Part shown: one piece after another, positions 1 to 4,818 of the stretch | Layout: the number at the start of each line of letters is the position of its first letter | Position numbering within the stretch: the first letter of the stretch is position 1 | Origin: a bacterium | GTDB lineage: Archaea; Thermoproteota; Nitrososphaeria; Nitrososphaerales; CADDZS01 | Direction of reading: 5' to 3' | NCBI GenBank assembly: GCA_027310845.1 | Contig: DAIDAB010000135.1 | Coordinates: forward strand, 1 to 5,967 | DNA length: 5,967 bases | Program-made: the position numbers and the translations under genes | Notes under the pieces: generated by a model | Seen by the model: the letters and a program-made list of their open reading frames with translations, nothing else | What the model was told of the DNA's origin: nothing | The model's database searches: none

Positions 1-275
1 CCAAGAAGATCGTTCATGCTTTGCAGCAGACCTGATGTGTCAAAGGGAGCGCTGGAAGAGGAAGATTGAGAGGACGACTGGGAACTAGAGATAACCTGGC
101 CTGTGTTGGTAGAACTACTGCTTCCTGTCGCAGTAGGAGGAGGAGCCGCGGGCGTTTTTAGCCCATTTTTGAAGAGGAGAAAATATGATCCAGCGCCCAC
201 AGCTGCAACTATGATTACAAGTATTATTACAAGCACAACTGCCGCTATTCCTGCAGATGTACGATTCCTTTTCAT
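1..275 (-). CDS. Membrane-anchored extracellular protein, N-terminal part (runs off the window)
   Basis: An open frame starts at ATG (275-273) and runs 91 codons off the left edge with no stop. The N-terminus is a short basic stretch (MKRNRTSAG) followed by a strongly hydrophobic helix at about residues 9-35 (AAVVLVIILVIIVAAVGAGS). This is a signal anchor or uncleaved signal peptide; I see no lipobox Cys and no twin Arg. After FLLFKNGLK comes a low-complexity linker rich in Pro, Thr, Ser and Gln (about residues 41-77), typical of spacers that hold an extracellular domain away from the archaeal membrane. The folded domain would begin near DTSGLLQSMNDLL and is almost entirely outside the window, so function cannot be assigned. 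A TATA box 36-47 bases upstream supports this start. I am confident that it is a gene and not of its role; a substrate-binding or surface protein is one possibility. Confidence 0.85.
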   Translation of the reverse strand, partial: MKRNRTSAGIAAVVLVIILVIIVAAVGAGSYFLLFKNGLKTPAAPPPTATGSSSSTNTGQVISSSQSSSQSSSSSAPFDTSGLLQSMNDLL

Positions 276-310
276 GATAATTTTTACCTAACGCGACCTC
301 TCACAGTGGA

Positions 311-322
311 AAAATATATAGG
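311..322 (-). promoter_or_regulatory. TATA box for the anchored extracellular protein
   Basis: The minus strand reads CCTATATATTTT, a strong archaeal TATA-box match centred about 41 bases before the ATG at 275. With initiation about 25 bases downstream, transcription would start near 290 and leave a leader of roughly 15 bases. A GAGGT at 300-296 is too far from the ATG to be a usual ribosome binding site. Confidence 0.6.
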
Positions 323-807
323 CATTTTTCCGCATTTGTTTCGAAAACATTGGATATTTCCATATTGCTCAAAACAAGTTGAGTTGATCCAAAGACCTTC
401 AGATTTAGAAAAATACCTATCGACGAACCGCGGGTGTTAGTGTCTTCCAATCCAATTGATGACGTGATGTCCCCTGACTGCCGATTGATAAACTCGCACG
501 GAATCGATACATCAAAGGTAGATGCAAATGCTTTGGGAAAGCAAGAATAGAGAAAAGCGAAAAAAATCGCTTCACGGGATGAATTTTCTCAGATAACGCC
601 TGAGCAGAGATTTCGACGCGAGAAGCAATGAGATTCTTCGGTATCGTCGCATCTTGTCTTGACAGCACTTTGGCAATTTGACAGAGGGCGAAAATGATAG
701 GAAATAGCACCTTGAGAAGATTTCGGCCTAGTCATGAAGGAAAGCTTTTGGCTCTCTAGTCCTAAGATTTATGAGCCATCATAGTTTCACAACTTCTTGA
801 CCCATTC
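323..807. other. Gene-poor stretch, no convincing gene
   Basis: Two frames look slightly gene-like but neither is supported. On the minus strand, 710-417 is open from a GTG for 97 codons. Its predicted product is basic, has no recognisable motif, and has no good promoter or ribosome binding site. On the plus strand, the frame from 383 to 550 is open, with an acidic, protein-like composition (for example PIDEPRVLVSSNPIDD). It continues after the TAG at 548-550 through KKIASRDEFSQITPEQRFRR to a TGA at 620-622. This could be a decayed gene, but I recognise no family. A perfect 6-bp hairpin, AAGCGA/TCGCTT around six A's, lies at 555-572. It has no T-tract after it and may be chance. Confidence 0.4.
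762..773 (+). promoter_or_regulatory. Possible TATA box for the deoxyribosyltransferase-like gene
   Basis: The sequence CTAAGATTTATG is a moderate TATA-like match 35-46 bases before the GTG at 808, the usual spacing for a short-leader archaeal transcript. No Shine-Dalgarno sequence precedes the GTG, which fits a nearly leaderless message. Confidence 0.35.
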
Positions 808-1257
808 GTGAAGCAAATATTCGTAGCGGCCCCATTCAATTCGTATATGGGGAAAGACGGAAAAAGAATGAAGGAGAAAAAGATCAAAGAGATGCAGAGC
901 TTATTGGGGCATCTCAGGTCAAAGGGATTTGCTGCCGCGAGCTCTCATGAAAGGGAGAATTGGGGCGAAACCAGGTACTCGCCTGAAAAGTGTACTCCTC
1001 TAGATCTTGAGGAGATCAAGAAATCGGATATCCTGTTAGCGATTCCTGGAAATCCTGCCTCGGGCGGAGTGCACATCGAGCTTGGGTGGGCATCGGCTCT
1101 TGGCAAAAAGATAATAGTTTTGCTTGAGGAAGGCCACACCTATTCAAACCTCGTACATGGCCTGCCAATGCTGACGAATACGGTTTTCATTCGCTACAAA
1201 ATGATTGATAAGACATTCAAAGATCTTGATCGTGTCTTGGATAGTCTACTGAGATAG
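808..1257 (+). CDS. Nucleoside 2-deoxyribosyltransferase-like protein
   Basis: This 149-residue protein has the Rossmann-like layout of the nucleoside 2-deoxyribosyltransferase family (PF05014). These enzymes transfer deoxyribose between bases or, in relatives such as the CMP/hydroxymethyl-CMP hydrolases, hydrolyse the N-glycosidic bond. Visible landmarks are the N-terminal strand and loop IFVAAPFNSYMG (residues 4-15) and the acidic helix PLDLEEIKKSD (64-74), where Asp66 and Asp74 lie near the expected substrate-binding acids. These are followed by ILLAIPGNPASGGVHIELGW (75-94), with Glu91 in the position of the catalytic nucleophile, and by the strand KKIIVLLEE (100-108). The length is normal for the family. 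GTG at 808 is the only start: the frame is open only from 775 and has no other start codon before it. It stands alone, with no nucleotide-salvage neighbour, so the substrate is unknown. It is probably cytosolic, acting in nucleotide salvage, base-modification clean-up or defence. Confidence 0.82.
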   Translation: MKQIFVAAPFNSYMGKDGKRMKEKKIKEMQSLLGHLRSKGFAAASSHERENWGETRYSPEKCTPLDLEEIKKSDILLAIPGNPASGGVHIELGWASALGKKIIVLLEEGHTYSNLVHGLPMLTNTVFIRYKMIDKTFKDLDRVLDSLLR

Positions 1258-1413
1258 CTACTTCTTCATTCTGATTGCAGAGCAGACGCAGAGAGCATCC
1301 ATTTTCTGACCTTACCAAGAACATCATATCCAATGTTTTGAAGACTCTTTAATCTTGATGGGATCACAAGGGCGGTTGACACAAATCCTCTTATCTTGCA
1401 TGGAGTTAGTTTC

Positions 1414-1818
1414 ATGAAGAACATGGTAAAATCCGATATTAAATTAAGAAGGGATCGACCAGATAAATCCAGCGATCAATTAAACAACATCTCGAGTTTT
1501 TGGCTCTGGTGCGTCCCAGCATTTATTACGGGTTCAGGCGTAGTGCTTCATTCAAACGGAATATTATCAGTAACTATGGCTGGGGCTGTTTACACAGTCT
1601 CTATTGGCTGGATTGGCATCGGTTGTTTCATTAATGGAAATCGATGCGGAAGAGTGCATTGCAAGATCGACGGTATTCTTTTCCCTTTGCTTAGCATTGC
1701 CGGCTTTCTGGGTGTAGTCGGACTCATTAATTTGGACTGGAATGTTTTTTGGATTACTTTCTTCGTAATCCTAGTTTCTAGTTTCTCAGTAGAGTTATTT
1801 TGGAAGAAATATGTTTGA
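1414..1818 (+). CDS. Four-helix membrane protein with a Cys/His-rich cytoplasmic or external loop
   Basis: From ATG 1414 the product is 134 residues. A TTG at 1396 would add six residues and is less likely; ATG 1423 is a third option. A basic N-terminal segment of about 27 residues is followed by four hydrophobic segments at about residues 28-46, 49-72, 87-106 and 109-130, then the basic tail WKKYV. Between helices 2 and 3 lies a short loop CFINGNRCGRVHC (71-83), with Cys71, Cys78, His82 and Cys83 close together, then KIDGILFPLL. From memory, a CGRxHC-type loop followed by a Gly-Pro or Gly-containing helix occurs in small uncharacterised membrane proteins of soil bacteria and archaea. A metal or redox role would be a guess. 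No clear TATA box was found closer than TTTAATC at about 1345-1352. The gene stands alone and is followed by a palindrome plus T-tract at 1998-2016. Confidence 0.75.
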   Translation: MKNMVKSDIKLRRDRPDKSSDQLNNISSFWLWCVPAFITGSGVVLHSNGILSVTMAGAVYTVSIGWIGIGCFINGNRCGRVHCKIDGILFPLLSIAGFLGVVGLINLDWNVFWITFFVILVSSFSVELFWKKYV

Positions 1819-1829
1819 GATCTATTGCT

Positions 1830-2000
1830 AAGAATTTCATCTATAACTTTCATGGATACTGGAACAGGCAGCGCAAAAGTATCACCTGCAGGTGATGATG
1901 TTTTGCAAAGCTTCGGCAAGTCTTCAAGCTGATCAGGAGTGGCATTCTTGCTTTTTATCCTCGTGACATATTCAACCTTCTGAAAGCCTGGATTAGGGCC
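1830..2000 (-). pseudogene. Severed C-terminal fragment of an OsmC/Ohr-family protein
   Basis: On the minus strand, the frame entering at GGC (2000-1998) encodes GFQKVEYVTRIKSKNATPDQ, then LEDLPKLCKTSSPAGDTFAL and PVPVSMKVIDEIL. This is the typical C-terminal third of OsmC/Ohr proteins, which reduce organic hydroperoxides. It has a beta-strand ending in IKS, the helix with (A/S)TPEQLEEL, then C-x(3)-SP-x-GDT and the closing PVPVS strand. The frame is preceded directly by TAA (2003-2001), has no start, and the upstream 100 bases show no trace of the N-terminal two thirds, including the first catalytic Cys. The frame stays open into the antisense of the membrane gene (to 1590), beyond the usual family end. 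It is therefore a truncated remnant rather than a working gene. The family call is from remembered motifs, not a search. Confidence 0.7.
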
Positions 2001-2016
2001 TTAAGGCGCTTTTTTT
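1998..2016 (+). terminator. Palindrome plus T-tract terminator
   Basis: The perfect 10-bp palindrome GCCTTAAGGC (1998-2007) is followed by GC and seven T's (2010-2016). A T-tract after a weak stem fits archaeal transcription termination. It would end plus-strand transcripts of the membrane gene, which stops 180 bases earlier, before the promoter of the next gene. The palindrome has no loop-forming spacer, so the T-tract is probably the active part. Confidence 0.5.
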
Positions 2017-2072
2017 CAATCATCATACTAATTGGGGTAGAAGGTCAAAATGTCATTACTTTTATGATATAG

Positions 2073-2083
2073 ACCTATATAGT
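2073..2083 (+). promoter_or_regulatory. TATA box for the helical protein gene
   Basis: ACCTATATAGT is a good archaeal TATA-box match centred about 38 bases before ATG 2116. Initiation about 25 bases downstream falls near 2103, giving a leader of about 13 bases to the ATG. It would leave the TTG at 2104 essentially leaderless, so ATG 2116 is preferred. Confidence 0.6.
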
Positions 2084-2115
2084 ACGACACACCTATTACA
2101 TGCTTGCGAAACCAT

Positions 2116-2544
2116 ATGAAGTTATTCCATCGAAATCACCCGGAAACTGTCCTGATCCAAAAGCAACTAGATCAGCCGACTTCACGCTTGAGAGATCTCG
2201 TTGGAAAAGATCAGAAAATGTACGAGGCCTTGGGGACCTTTTTACTCGCATACCCAGAAAGGCAAATAGGTCAACTCGGTGAAGTTAGTTCTCTCTTAGC
2301 AAAGGGAGATAGAGCTAGAGCAAATGGCAACAATTTGGCGGCACGCGCGGATTACGAAACCTCAGCCAAGATTGAGATATACAAACAGAATAGAGAAAGT
2401 GCAAGAAGTTGTATAATCTCAGCTGATGAGGTTTCAGGGAATGACAAACAACATCATGAATTTCATGAAACGATGCTGGCCGATATGGACGCGGTGATGC
2501 GGATTTCCAAAGCGTACCAGAGCTTTGGAAAGTCCATGAATTGA
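2116..2544 (+). CDS. Conserved-looking helical protein of unknown function
   Basis: From ATG 2116 the product is 142 residues, soluble and almost entirely helix-forming, with no Cys-based metal site, signal peptide or membrane segment. The first part (about 10-60) contains PETVLIQKQLDQPTSRLRDL and MYEALGTFLLAYPERQIGQL. The middle (about 60-105) is a charged helical stretch, AKGDRARANGNNLAARADYE, that reads like a TPR-style or four-helix hairpin: a tagged chain of Ala-rich helices followed by SAKIEIYKQN. The end holds a His-rich HHEFHE (113-118) before MLADMDAVMRISKAYQSF. I do not recognise a named family; I suspect a lineage-restricted thaumarchaeal protein family. The TATA box just upstream and the coding-like composition over the full length make it a convincing gene. 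A different frame opens at ATG 2100 and reads 60 codons, but it lacks coding character. Confidence 0.75.
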   Translation: MKLFHRNHPETVLIQKQLDQPTSRLRDLVGKDQKMYEALGTFLLAYPERQIGQLGEVSSLLAKGDRARANGNNLAARADYETSAKIEIYKQNRESARSCIISADEVSGNDKQHHEFHETMLADMDAVMRISKAYQSFGKSMN

Positions 2545-2831
2545 GATTTAGGACAATATCAAGCGTACTTCGATACGGAAACTCATCAGTTGTACATTTG
2601 GACATTTGTGTGGTAAGAGAAGATAGGCAGTGATGGCAGTTCTGTTTGATTACCAGAACACATAGATTACAAGAACTTCTATAGCAACATATCGAGTTCC
2701 GCATGATTTAGAAAATACTGACCATTATTTTGGGACACTTTGGGCATTTCCATTTACATAGAGGCAGTCAGTCTCTCTGGCTCTCTGAGGTATGGGGTGC
2801 GCACGGGTACAGGAGGACAAAGGCAGAAGCA

Positions 2832-2866
2832 GGAGAGAGAGGTTAAACTGGTGGGCTCTCTCTCTC
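2832..2866 (+). repeat. Dispersed repeat copy 1: GA arm, 14-base core, CT arm
   Basis: The left arm GGAGAGAGAG (2832-2841) is followed by the core GTTAAACTGGTGGG (2842-2855) and the right arm CTCTCTCTCTC (2856-2866). The arms are complementary over about nine bases, so the core can sit as the loop of a hairpin on either strand. Copy 2 at 4790 shares 13 of the 14 core bases and the CT arm. Copy 3 at 5234 shares 12 of 14 and the GA arm. Confidence 0.75.
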
Positions 2867-3008
2867 GTCCACACTTATGTCTCTGCATATCAGCCGCTTC
2901 CTGTGAGCTAGAAGGCCACGTATGCGATGTCGAAATGACGCGAGAATCTTTCCAATGAACTACTGAAAAAGAGAGACAATTTACGAACTTGCAACGAAAT
3001 AACGAGCA

Positions 3009-3020
3009 AAAGCTTTAATC
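3009..3020 (+). promoter_or_regulatory. Likely TATA box for the small conserved protein
   Basis: AAAGCTTTAATC contains the TATA-like TTTAAT about 37 bases before the TTG at 3053. Predicted initiation near 3040 leaves a leader of about 12 bases. There is no Shine-Dalgarno sequence. Confidence 0.4.
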
Positions 3021-3052
3021 AGCAGTTGCATCGCCAAACCCTCAGATAATCG

Positions 3053-3370
3053 TTGCCAAAATACGTCGTCATTTCAAATCATCCTCCCATGAGCTGCCCA
3101 TCCGCAAACAAAACTCTCCGCGAAATCGGCCTCGCCTTGGGAAAAGATATTCCGGCGATGCTGCAAAAGCATAAGATCAATCCCCAAGTGATTTTGCACC
3201 TTGACCCGGGACACAAGATCCTTTGGGTTATGGACGCGCCCAGCGCAGAAGCCGTAAGGGATTTTGCCTACGACAGCGGACTGACCCGTTGGAACGATTT
3301 TGAGTTTTTCATGGCAAGCAGTCTAGAGGAAGTTACTTCATGGGTCGACCATCTTCCAACTATTTGGTAG
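3053..3370 (+). CDS. Small conserved protein of a thaumarchaeal-type family (ferredoxin-like fold expected)
   Basis: The product is 105 residues, soluble, without signal or membrane segment. The TTG start is preferred over ATG 3089 because the N-terminal strand MPKYVVISNHPP and the motif CPSANKTLREIG look like the conserved opening of the family; an ATG 3089 start would remove both. The rest alternates helix and strand: helix 20-39, strand ILHLDPGHKILWVMDA (46-62), helix AEAVRDFAYDSGL (63-77), strand WNDFEFFMASS (79-89), helix SLEEVTSWVDHLPTIW (90-105). This beta-alpha-beta-beta-alpha-beta pattern resembles the dimeric alpha-beta barrel or GYD/DUF3303-like small proteins, which have no settled function. 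I recall several similar proteins in Nitrososphaera, hence the lineage call. It stands alone with its own promoter. Confidence 0.78.
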   Translation: MPKYVVISNHPPMSCPSANKTLREIGLALGKDIPAMLQKHKINPQVILHLDPGHKILWVMDAPSAEAVRDFAYDSGLTRWNDFEFFMASSLEEVTSWVDHLPTIW

Positions 3371-3443
3371 AAGGGGAAAACCCGATTGAGTCGCGCTATT
3401 CTTGAAATGACTTCTAAAGATTGAGCCCCTAGTCAGAAGACCA

Positions 3444-3472
3444 GTAGACGTCGAGTCTACATGACAATGTCA
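3444..3472. other. Two adjacent inverted repeats
   Basis: GTAGAC-GTCGA-GTCTAC (3444-3460) is a perfect 6-bp stem with a five-base loop. One base later comes the near-contiguous palindrome TGACA-A-TGTCA (3462-3472). They lie between the convergent ends of the plus-strand gene ending at 3370 and the minus-strand segment ending at 3478. There is no T-tract on either side, so termination is uncertain; a protein-binding site or RNA 3' end structure is equally possible. Confidence 0.4.
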
Positions 3473-3477
3473 CAACT

Positions 3478-3777
3478 CTATAGCTGCTTTGCTGCCAGCT
3501 TGGCTTTTGACGCTTGGGCTCCTCGTGGAACTCCTACTACCACTCTAGCGGCAGTATCAGGAGTAAACTGTTTGCCATTGCACGCAGCAATGACGAAACG
3601 CGCACCGCCAATCCTGGAGTAGCTGTCTCGGAGAACGAAGAATAGAAGAGGCATGTCATCCGAGCCTCTGGAAACACGAACTGTACTTTCTAAGGAGGCT
3701 CCTTTGCCAACGTTAAGATTTCCTTTCTTATCAAAAGTGCAAAGAGCCGAGCTTCTTGGCTTTATTGACTTTTTTTT
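3478..3777 (-). pseudogene. Orphaned C-terminal domain in the -1 frame of the HTH gene
   Basis: Downstream of the HTH gene's A-run, the -1 frame is open for 97 codons (from AAG 3771-3769 to TAG 3480-3478) and reads like real protein. It begins KKKSIKPRSSALCTFDKKGN and includes TVRVSRGSDDMPLLFFVLRD and IGGARFVIAACNGKQF, ending in a basic Ala/Lys tail AQASKAKLAAKQL. It suggests a compact mixed alpha/beta or beta-rich domain. The frame extends upstream only to a TAA within the HTH helix region. It contains no ATG, GTG or TTG until ATG 3654, which would give only the last 58 residues. The simplest reading is that it once was, or through frameshifting still is, the C-terminal domain of the HTH protein (246 residues if joined). 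I do not recognise the domain. Confidence 0.6.
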
Positions 3778-4217
3778 GCCTTGGTTTTCCCTTTCTTCTT
3801 CAGTGCGTAATATACGCTCAAAGCAGTAACGCCTAACTTCTTAGCTATATCCCTATAATTCATGCCTGATTCAGCAAGCTTCATGGCCTCTGCTTCCTGA
3901 GCAGGCGTGATTTCCGACTCTTGGGATTCGTCTATTAGATGATTTGTGTCTTTACCGATGCCCGCAATCCAAAAAGAGTAATCGCTTTTTCCACTTTCAT
4001 TGAATTTGTCTTTGAGTGAACTTTCTGAGCCAAAAGCAGAAAGCATAAACTGGTAAGTAGGCAGCGCTAATTTAGGCTCTAAAATGCGCTTTGCCGACTG
4101 TGAAGCACTTGCTTTTTCATTTAACATGTATATTGGTATCCCATGGGCCTTTCCAACTTCATGAAATCCTGATTCGTCGTTTTTCCTTTCCGATTTCTCT
4201 GTTTGTGTCGGTGTCAT
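3762..4217 (-). CDS. HTH protein of resolvase/invertase type, interrupted before its C-terminal domain
   Basis: From ATG 4217 the frame gives 151 residues. The N-terminal 20 residues are polar and disordered. Residues about 17-90 form an unrecognised domain (landmarks GFHEVGKAHGIPIYMLNEKA, PTYQFMLSAFGSES, FWIAGIGKD). Residues 103-143 are a clear resolvase/Hin-type helix-turn-helix: ITPAQEAEAMKLAESGMNYR then DIAKKLGVTALSVYYALKKK. It probably binds DNA, but there is no Ser-recombinase catalytic domain, so it is not itself a recombinase. The frame ends KTKAKKSQ just after a run of eight A's (minus strand, 3777-3770), and a -1 shift there opens 97 further codons. It lies 14 bases behind the HNH gene on the same strand, without its own TATA box. 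A weak GTGA precedes the ATG, so it is probably co-transcribed and translationally linked. The function of the pair is unknown. Confidence 0.68.
   Translation of the reverse strand: MTPTQTEKSERKNDESGFHEVGKAHGIPIYMLNEKASASQSAKRILEPKLALPTYQFMLSAFGSESSLKDKFNESGKSDYSFWIAGIGKDTNHLIDESQESEITPAQEAEAMKLAESGMNYRDIAKKLGVTALSVYYALKKKGKTKAKKSQ
3768..3779 (-). promoter_or_regulatory. A-run slippage or -1 frameshift site
   Basis: In the zero frame the codons are GCA AAA AAA AGT CAA TAA. The stretch A-AAA-AAA matches the X-XXY-YYZ form of classical -1 slippery sites. Re-pairing one base back yields AAG TCA ATA and enters the long downstream frame. The stop lies only two codons after the slip point. RNA-polymerase slippage on eight A's could have the same effect. 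The alternative is a plain one-base deletion from a run of nine A's, or a sequencing error. Confidence 0.4.
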
Positions 4218-4231
4218 AATATCACAGGCTG

Positions 4232-4672
4232 TTACGATTTGAGATTTCGGAGTCTTCCTGTTCGGGAATTTTGAGCATAGATTAGGTTTCCTTCAGCTTT
4301 GGGCGTAAGTCTTTGAGACTCAGAAATGCTGTCAAAGGGAAATAGACTCGTGCCGTGGACTTGAATTTCCGAGACTTCTTCTGAGGCTTTCTTCGCTTCG
4401 GTAACGCAAGCTCCTGCGTATTCCTGAGCTTTTCGAAGGCTCTTGTTAGACTTGGCACGATTGCATGAACGATGAGCAAACTTCATTGTCGAACCTCCTT
4501 TCGAATATGCTTTCACATGATCGAGCTCTGAATCTGTTATTCTTGTAATTGGCTTATGGCAAATACGGCATACATGCGAGATAGTATCTCAAAGAATCAT
4601 CTTACGTGGAGCGGTTGGTGTTCGAGGCCTTCTCTTTGATGAAGCTCCCAAGTTCCAGAGGTCAAGAGCCAT
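4232..4672 (-). pseudogene. HNH endonuclease gene with one in-frame TGA
   Basis: From ATG 4672 the frame encodes MALDLWNLGASSKRRPRTPT then APRKMIL, meets TGA at 4591-4589 (codon 28), and continues in the same frame to TAA 4234-4232. The downstream part is a textbook HNH nuclease core: C35-RI-C38, E49-L-D51-H52 (catalytic His), the KGGS turn (58-61) and H67-RS-C70-N71. CxxC and HxxC form a zinc-binding structural site. The Lys/Arg-rich N-terminus is typical of small archaeal HNH proteins and fits DNA contact. The C-terminal 70 residues are charged and unrecognised. HNH enzymes nick or cut DNA in homing, restriction or phage systems; the target here is unknown. TGA probably replaced TGG or a similar codon, since the flanks align without gap in one frame. 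Without read-through, only translation restarting inside could give protein, and starts at GTG 4516 or ATG 4486 would lose the CxxC and the catalytic His. Confidence 0.8.
4484..4500 (-). promoter_or_regulatory. Shine-Dalgarno plus ATG inside the HNH frame
   Basis: AAGGAGGT (4500-4493) lies six bases before ATG 4486-4484, in frame with the HNH gene. It is the best ribosome binding site in the window. It is also simply the coding of Lys-Gly-Gly in the conserved HNH turn, so it may be incidental. A product from it would lack CxxC and Asp51-His52 and could not be an active HNH nuclease. Confidence 0.35.
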
Positions 4673-4694
4673 ACCTCGACTCTAATGTTTAGGG

Positions 4695-4707
4695 CGTATA
4701 AAAATAT
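4695..4707 (-). promoter_or_regulatory. TATA box for the HNH/HTH pair
   Basis: The minus strand reads ATATTTTTATACG, a strong TATA-box match centred 29 bases before ATG 4672. Transcription starting about 25 bases downstream would begin essentially at the ATG, implying a leaderless message. This supports ATG 4672 as the original HNH start. Confidence 0.6.
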
Positions 4708-4727
4708 GGATGTGTGTTATACATTAC

Positions 4728-4788
4728 GAGAGAGTATGAGCGGGAGTGAATAAGAGAATATGAAAGTAAGAAAGAGAGCAGAGAACAG
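4728..4788 (+). repeat. Purine-rich tract leading into repeat copy 2
   Basis: About five of every six bases over this stretch are purines on the plus strand, in GAGA-like runs broken by T. It lies just upstream of the HNH TATA box (minus strand) and runs into the repeat core at 4790. Polypurine/polypyrimidine tracts can form unusual DNA structure and are prone to slippage. Confidence 0.5.
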
Positions 4789-4818
4789 CGTTAAACTGGT
4801 GGACTCTCTCTCTCTCTC
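4777..4818 (+). repeat. Dispersed repeat copy 2: degenerate GA arm, core, long CT arm
   Basis: The core GTTAAACTGGTGGA (4790-4803) differs from copy 1 only in its last base. It is followed by CT repeated seven times plus C (4804-4818). The left arm (GAGCAGAGAACAGC) is GA-rich but broken compared with copy 1. The CT arm runs into the stop codon of the membrane-protein pseudogene on the opposite strand (TGA, 4819-4817). Confidence 0.75.

Larger units (their letters stand above)
2545..3052. other. 508-base gap without a gene; carries repeat copy 1
   Basis: No frame on either strand here gives a protein-like sequence; the open stretches are Cys/Ser/Leu-rich and lack promoters. The middle (about 2765-2870) is rich in CT and GA runs and holds the first copy of the dispersed repeat. 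The end (3001-3052) contains the probable promoter of the next gene. A non-coding RNA is possible but nothing specific supports one. Confidence 0.5.

Noticed and set aside
103..291. 62-codon plus-strand frame over the start of the anchored protein gene
   Set aside because: It is antisense to a clear signal-anchor protein, and its Pro/Thr/Ile runs are explained by that gene's codons.
417..710. 97-codon minus-strand frame from GTG
   Set aside because: The predicted product is basic and motif-free, has no promoter or ribosome binding site, and its second half does not look like folded protein.
1376..1398. TTGACA followed by TTATCT before the membrane gene, like a bacterial promoter
   Set aside because: The spacing is wrong and the rest of the window points to archaeal TATA-type promoters.
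2315..2704. 129-codon minus-strand frame
   Set aside because: It overlaps the convincing helical-protein gene antisense and is Cys/Ser-rich without any motif.
2832..2866. Repeat core considered as a tRNA D-arm or tRNA-end attachment site
   Set aside because: GTTAAACTGG resembles a D-loop, but no acceptor, anticodon or T-arm can be folded around any copy.
2740..2958. 72-codon plus-strand frame from TTG across repeat copy 1
   Set aside because: It translates the GA/CT tracts into Ser/Leu/Arg-rich sequence, has no promoter, and is better explained as repeat DNA.
3373..3383. Short hairpin GGGG-AAAA-CCC after the gene ending at 3370, considered as a terminator
   Set aside because: The stem is only three to four base pairs and no T-tract follows.
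4282..4479. 65-codon frame inside the HNH gene
   Set aside because: It is an out-of-frame shadow of the zinc-binding HNH frame.
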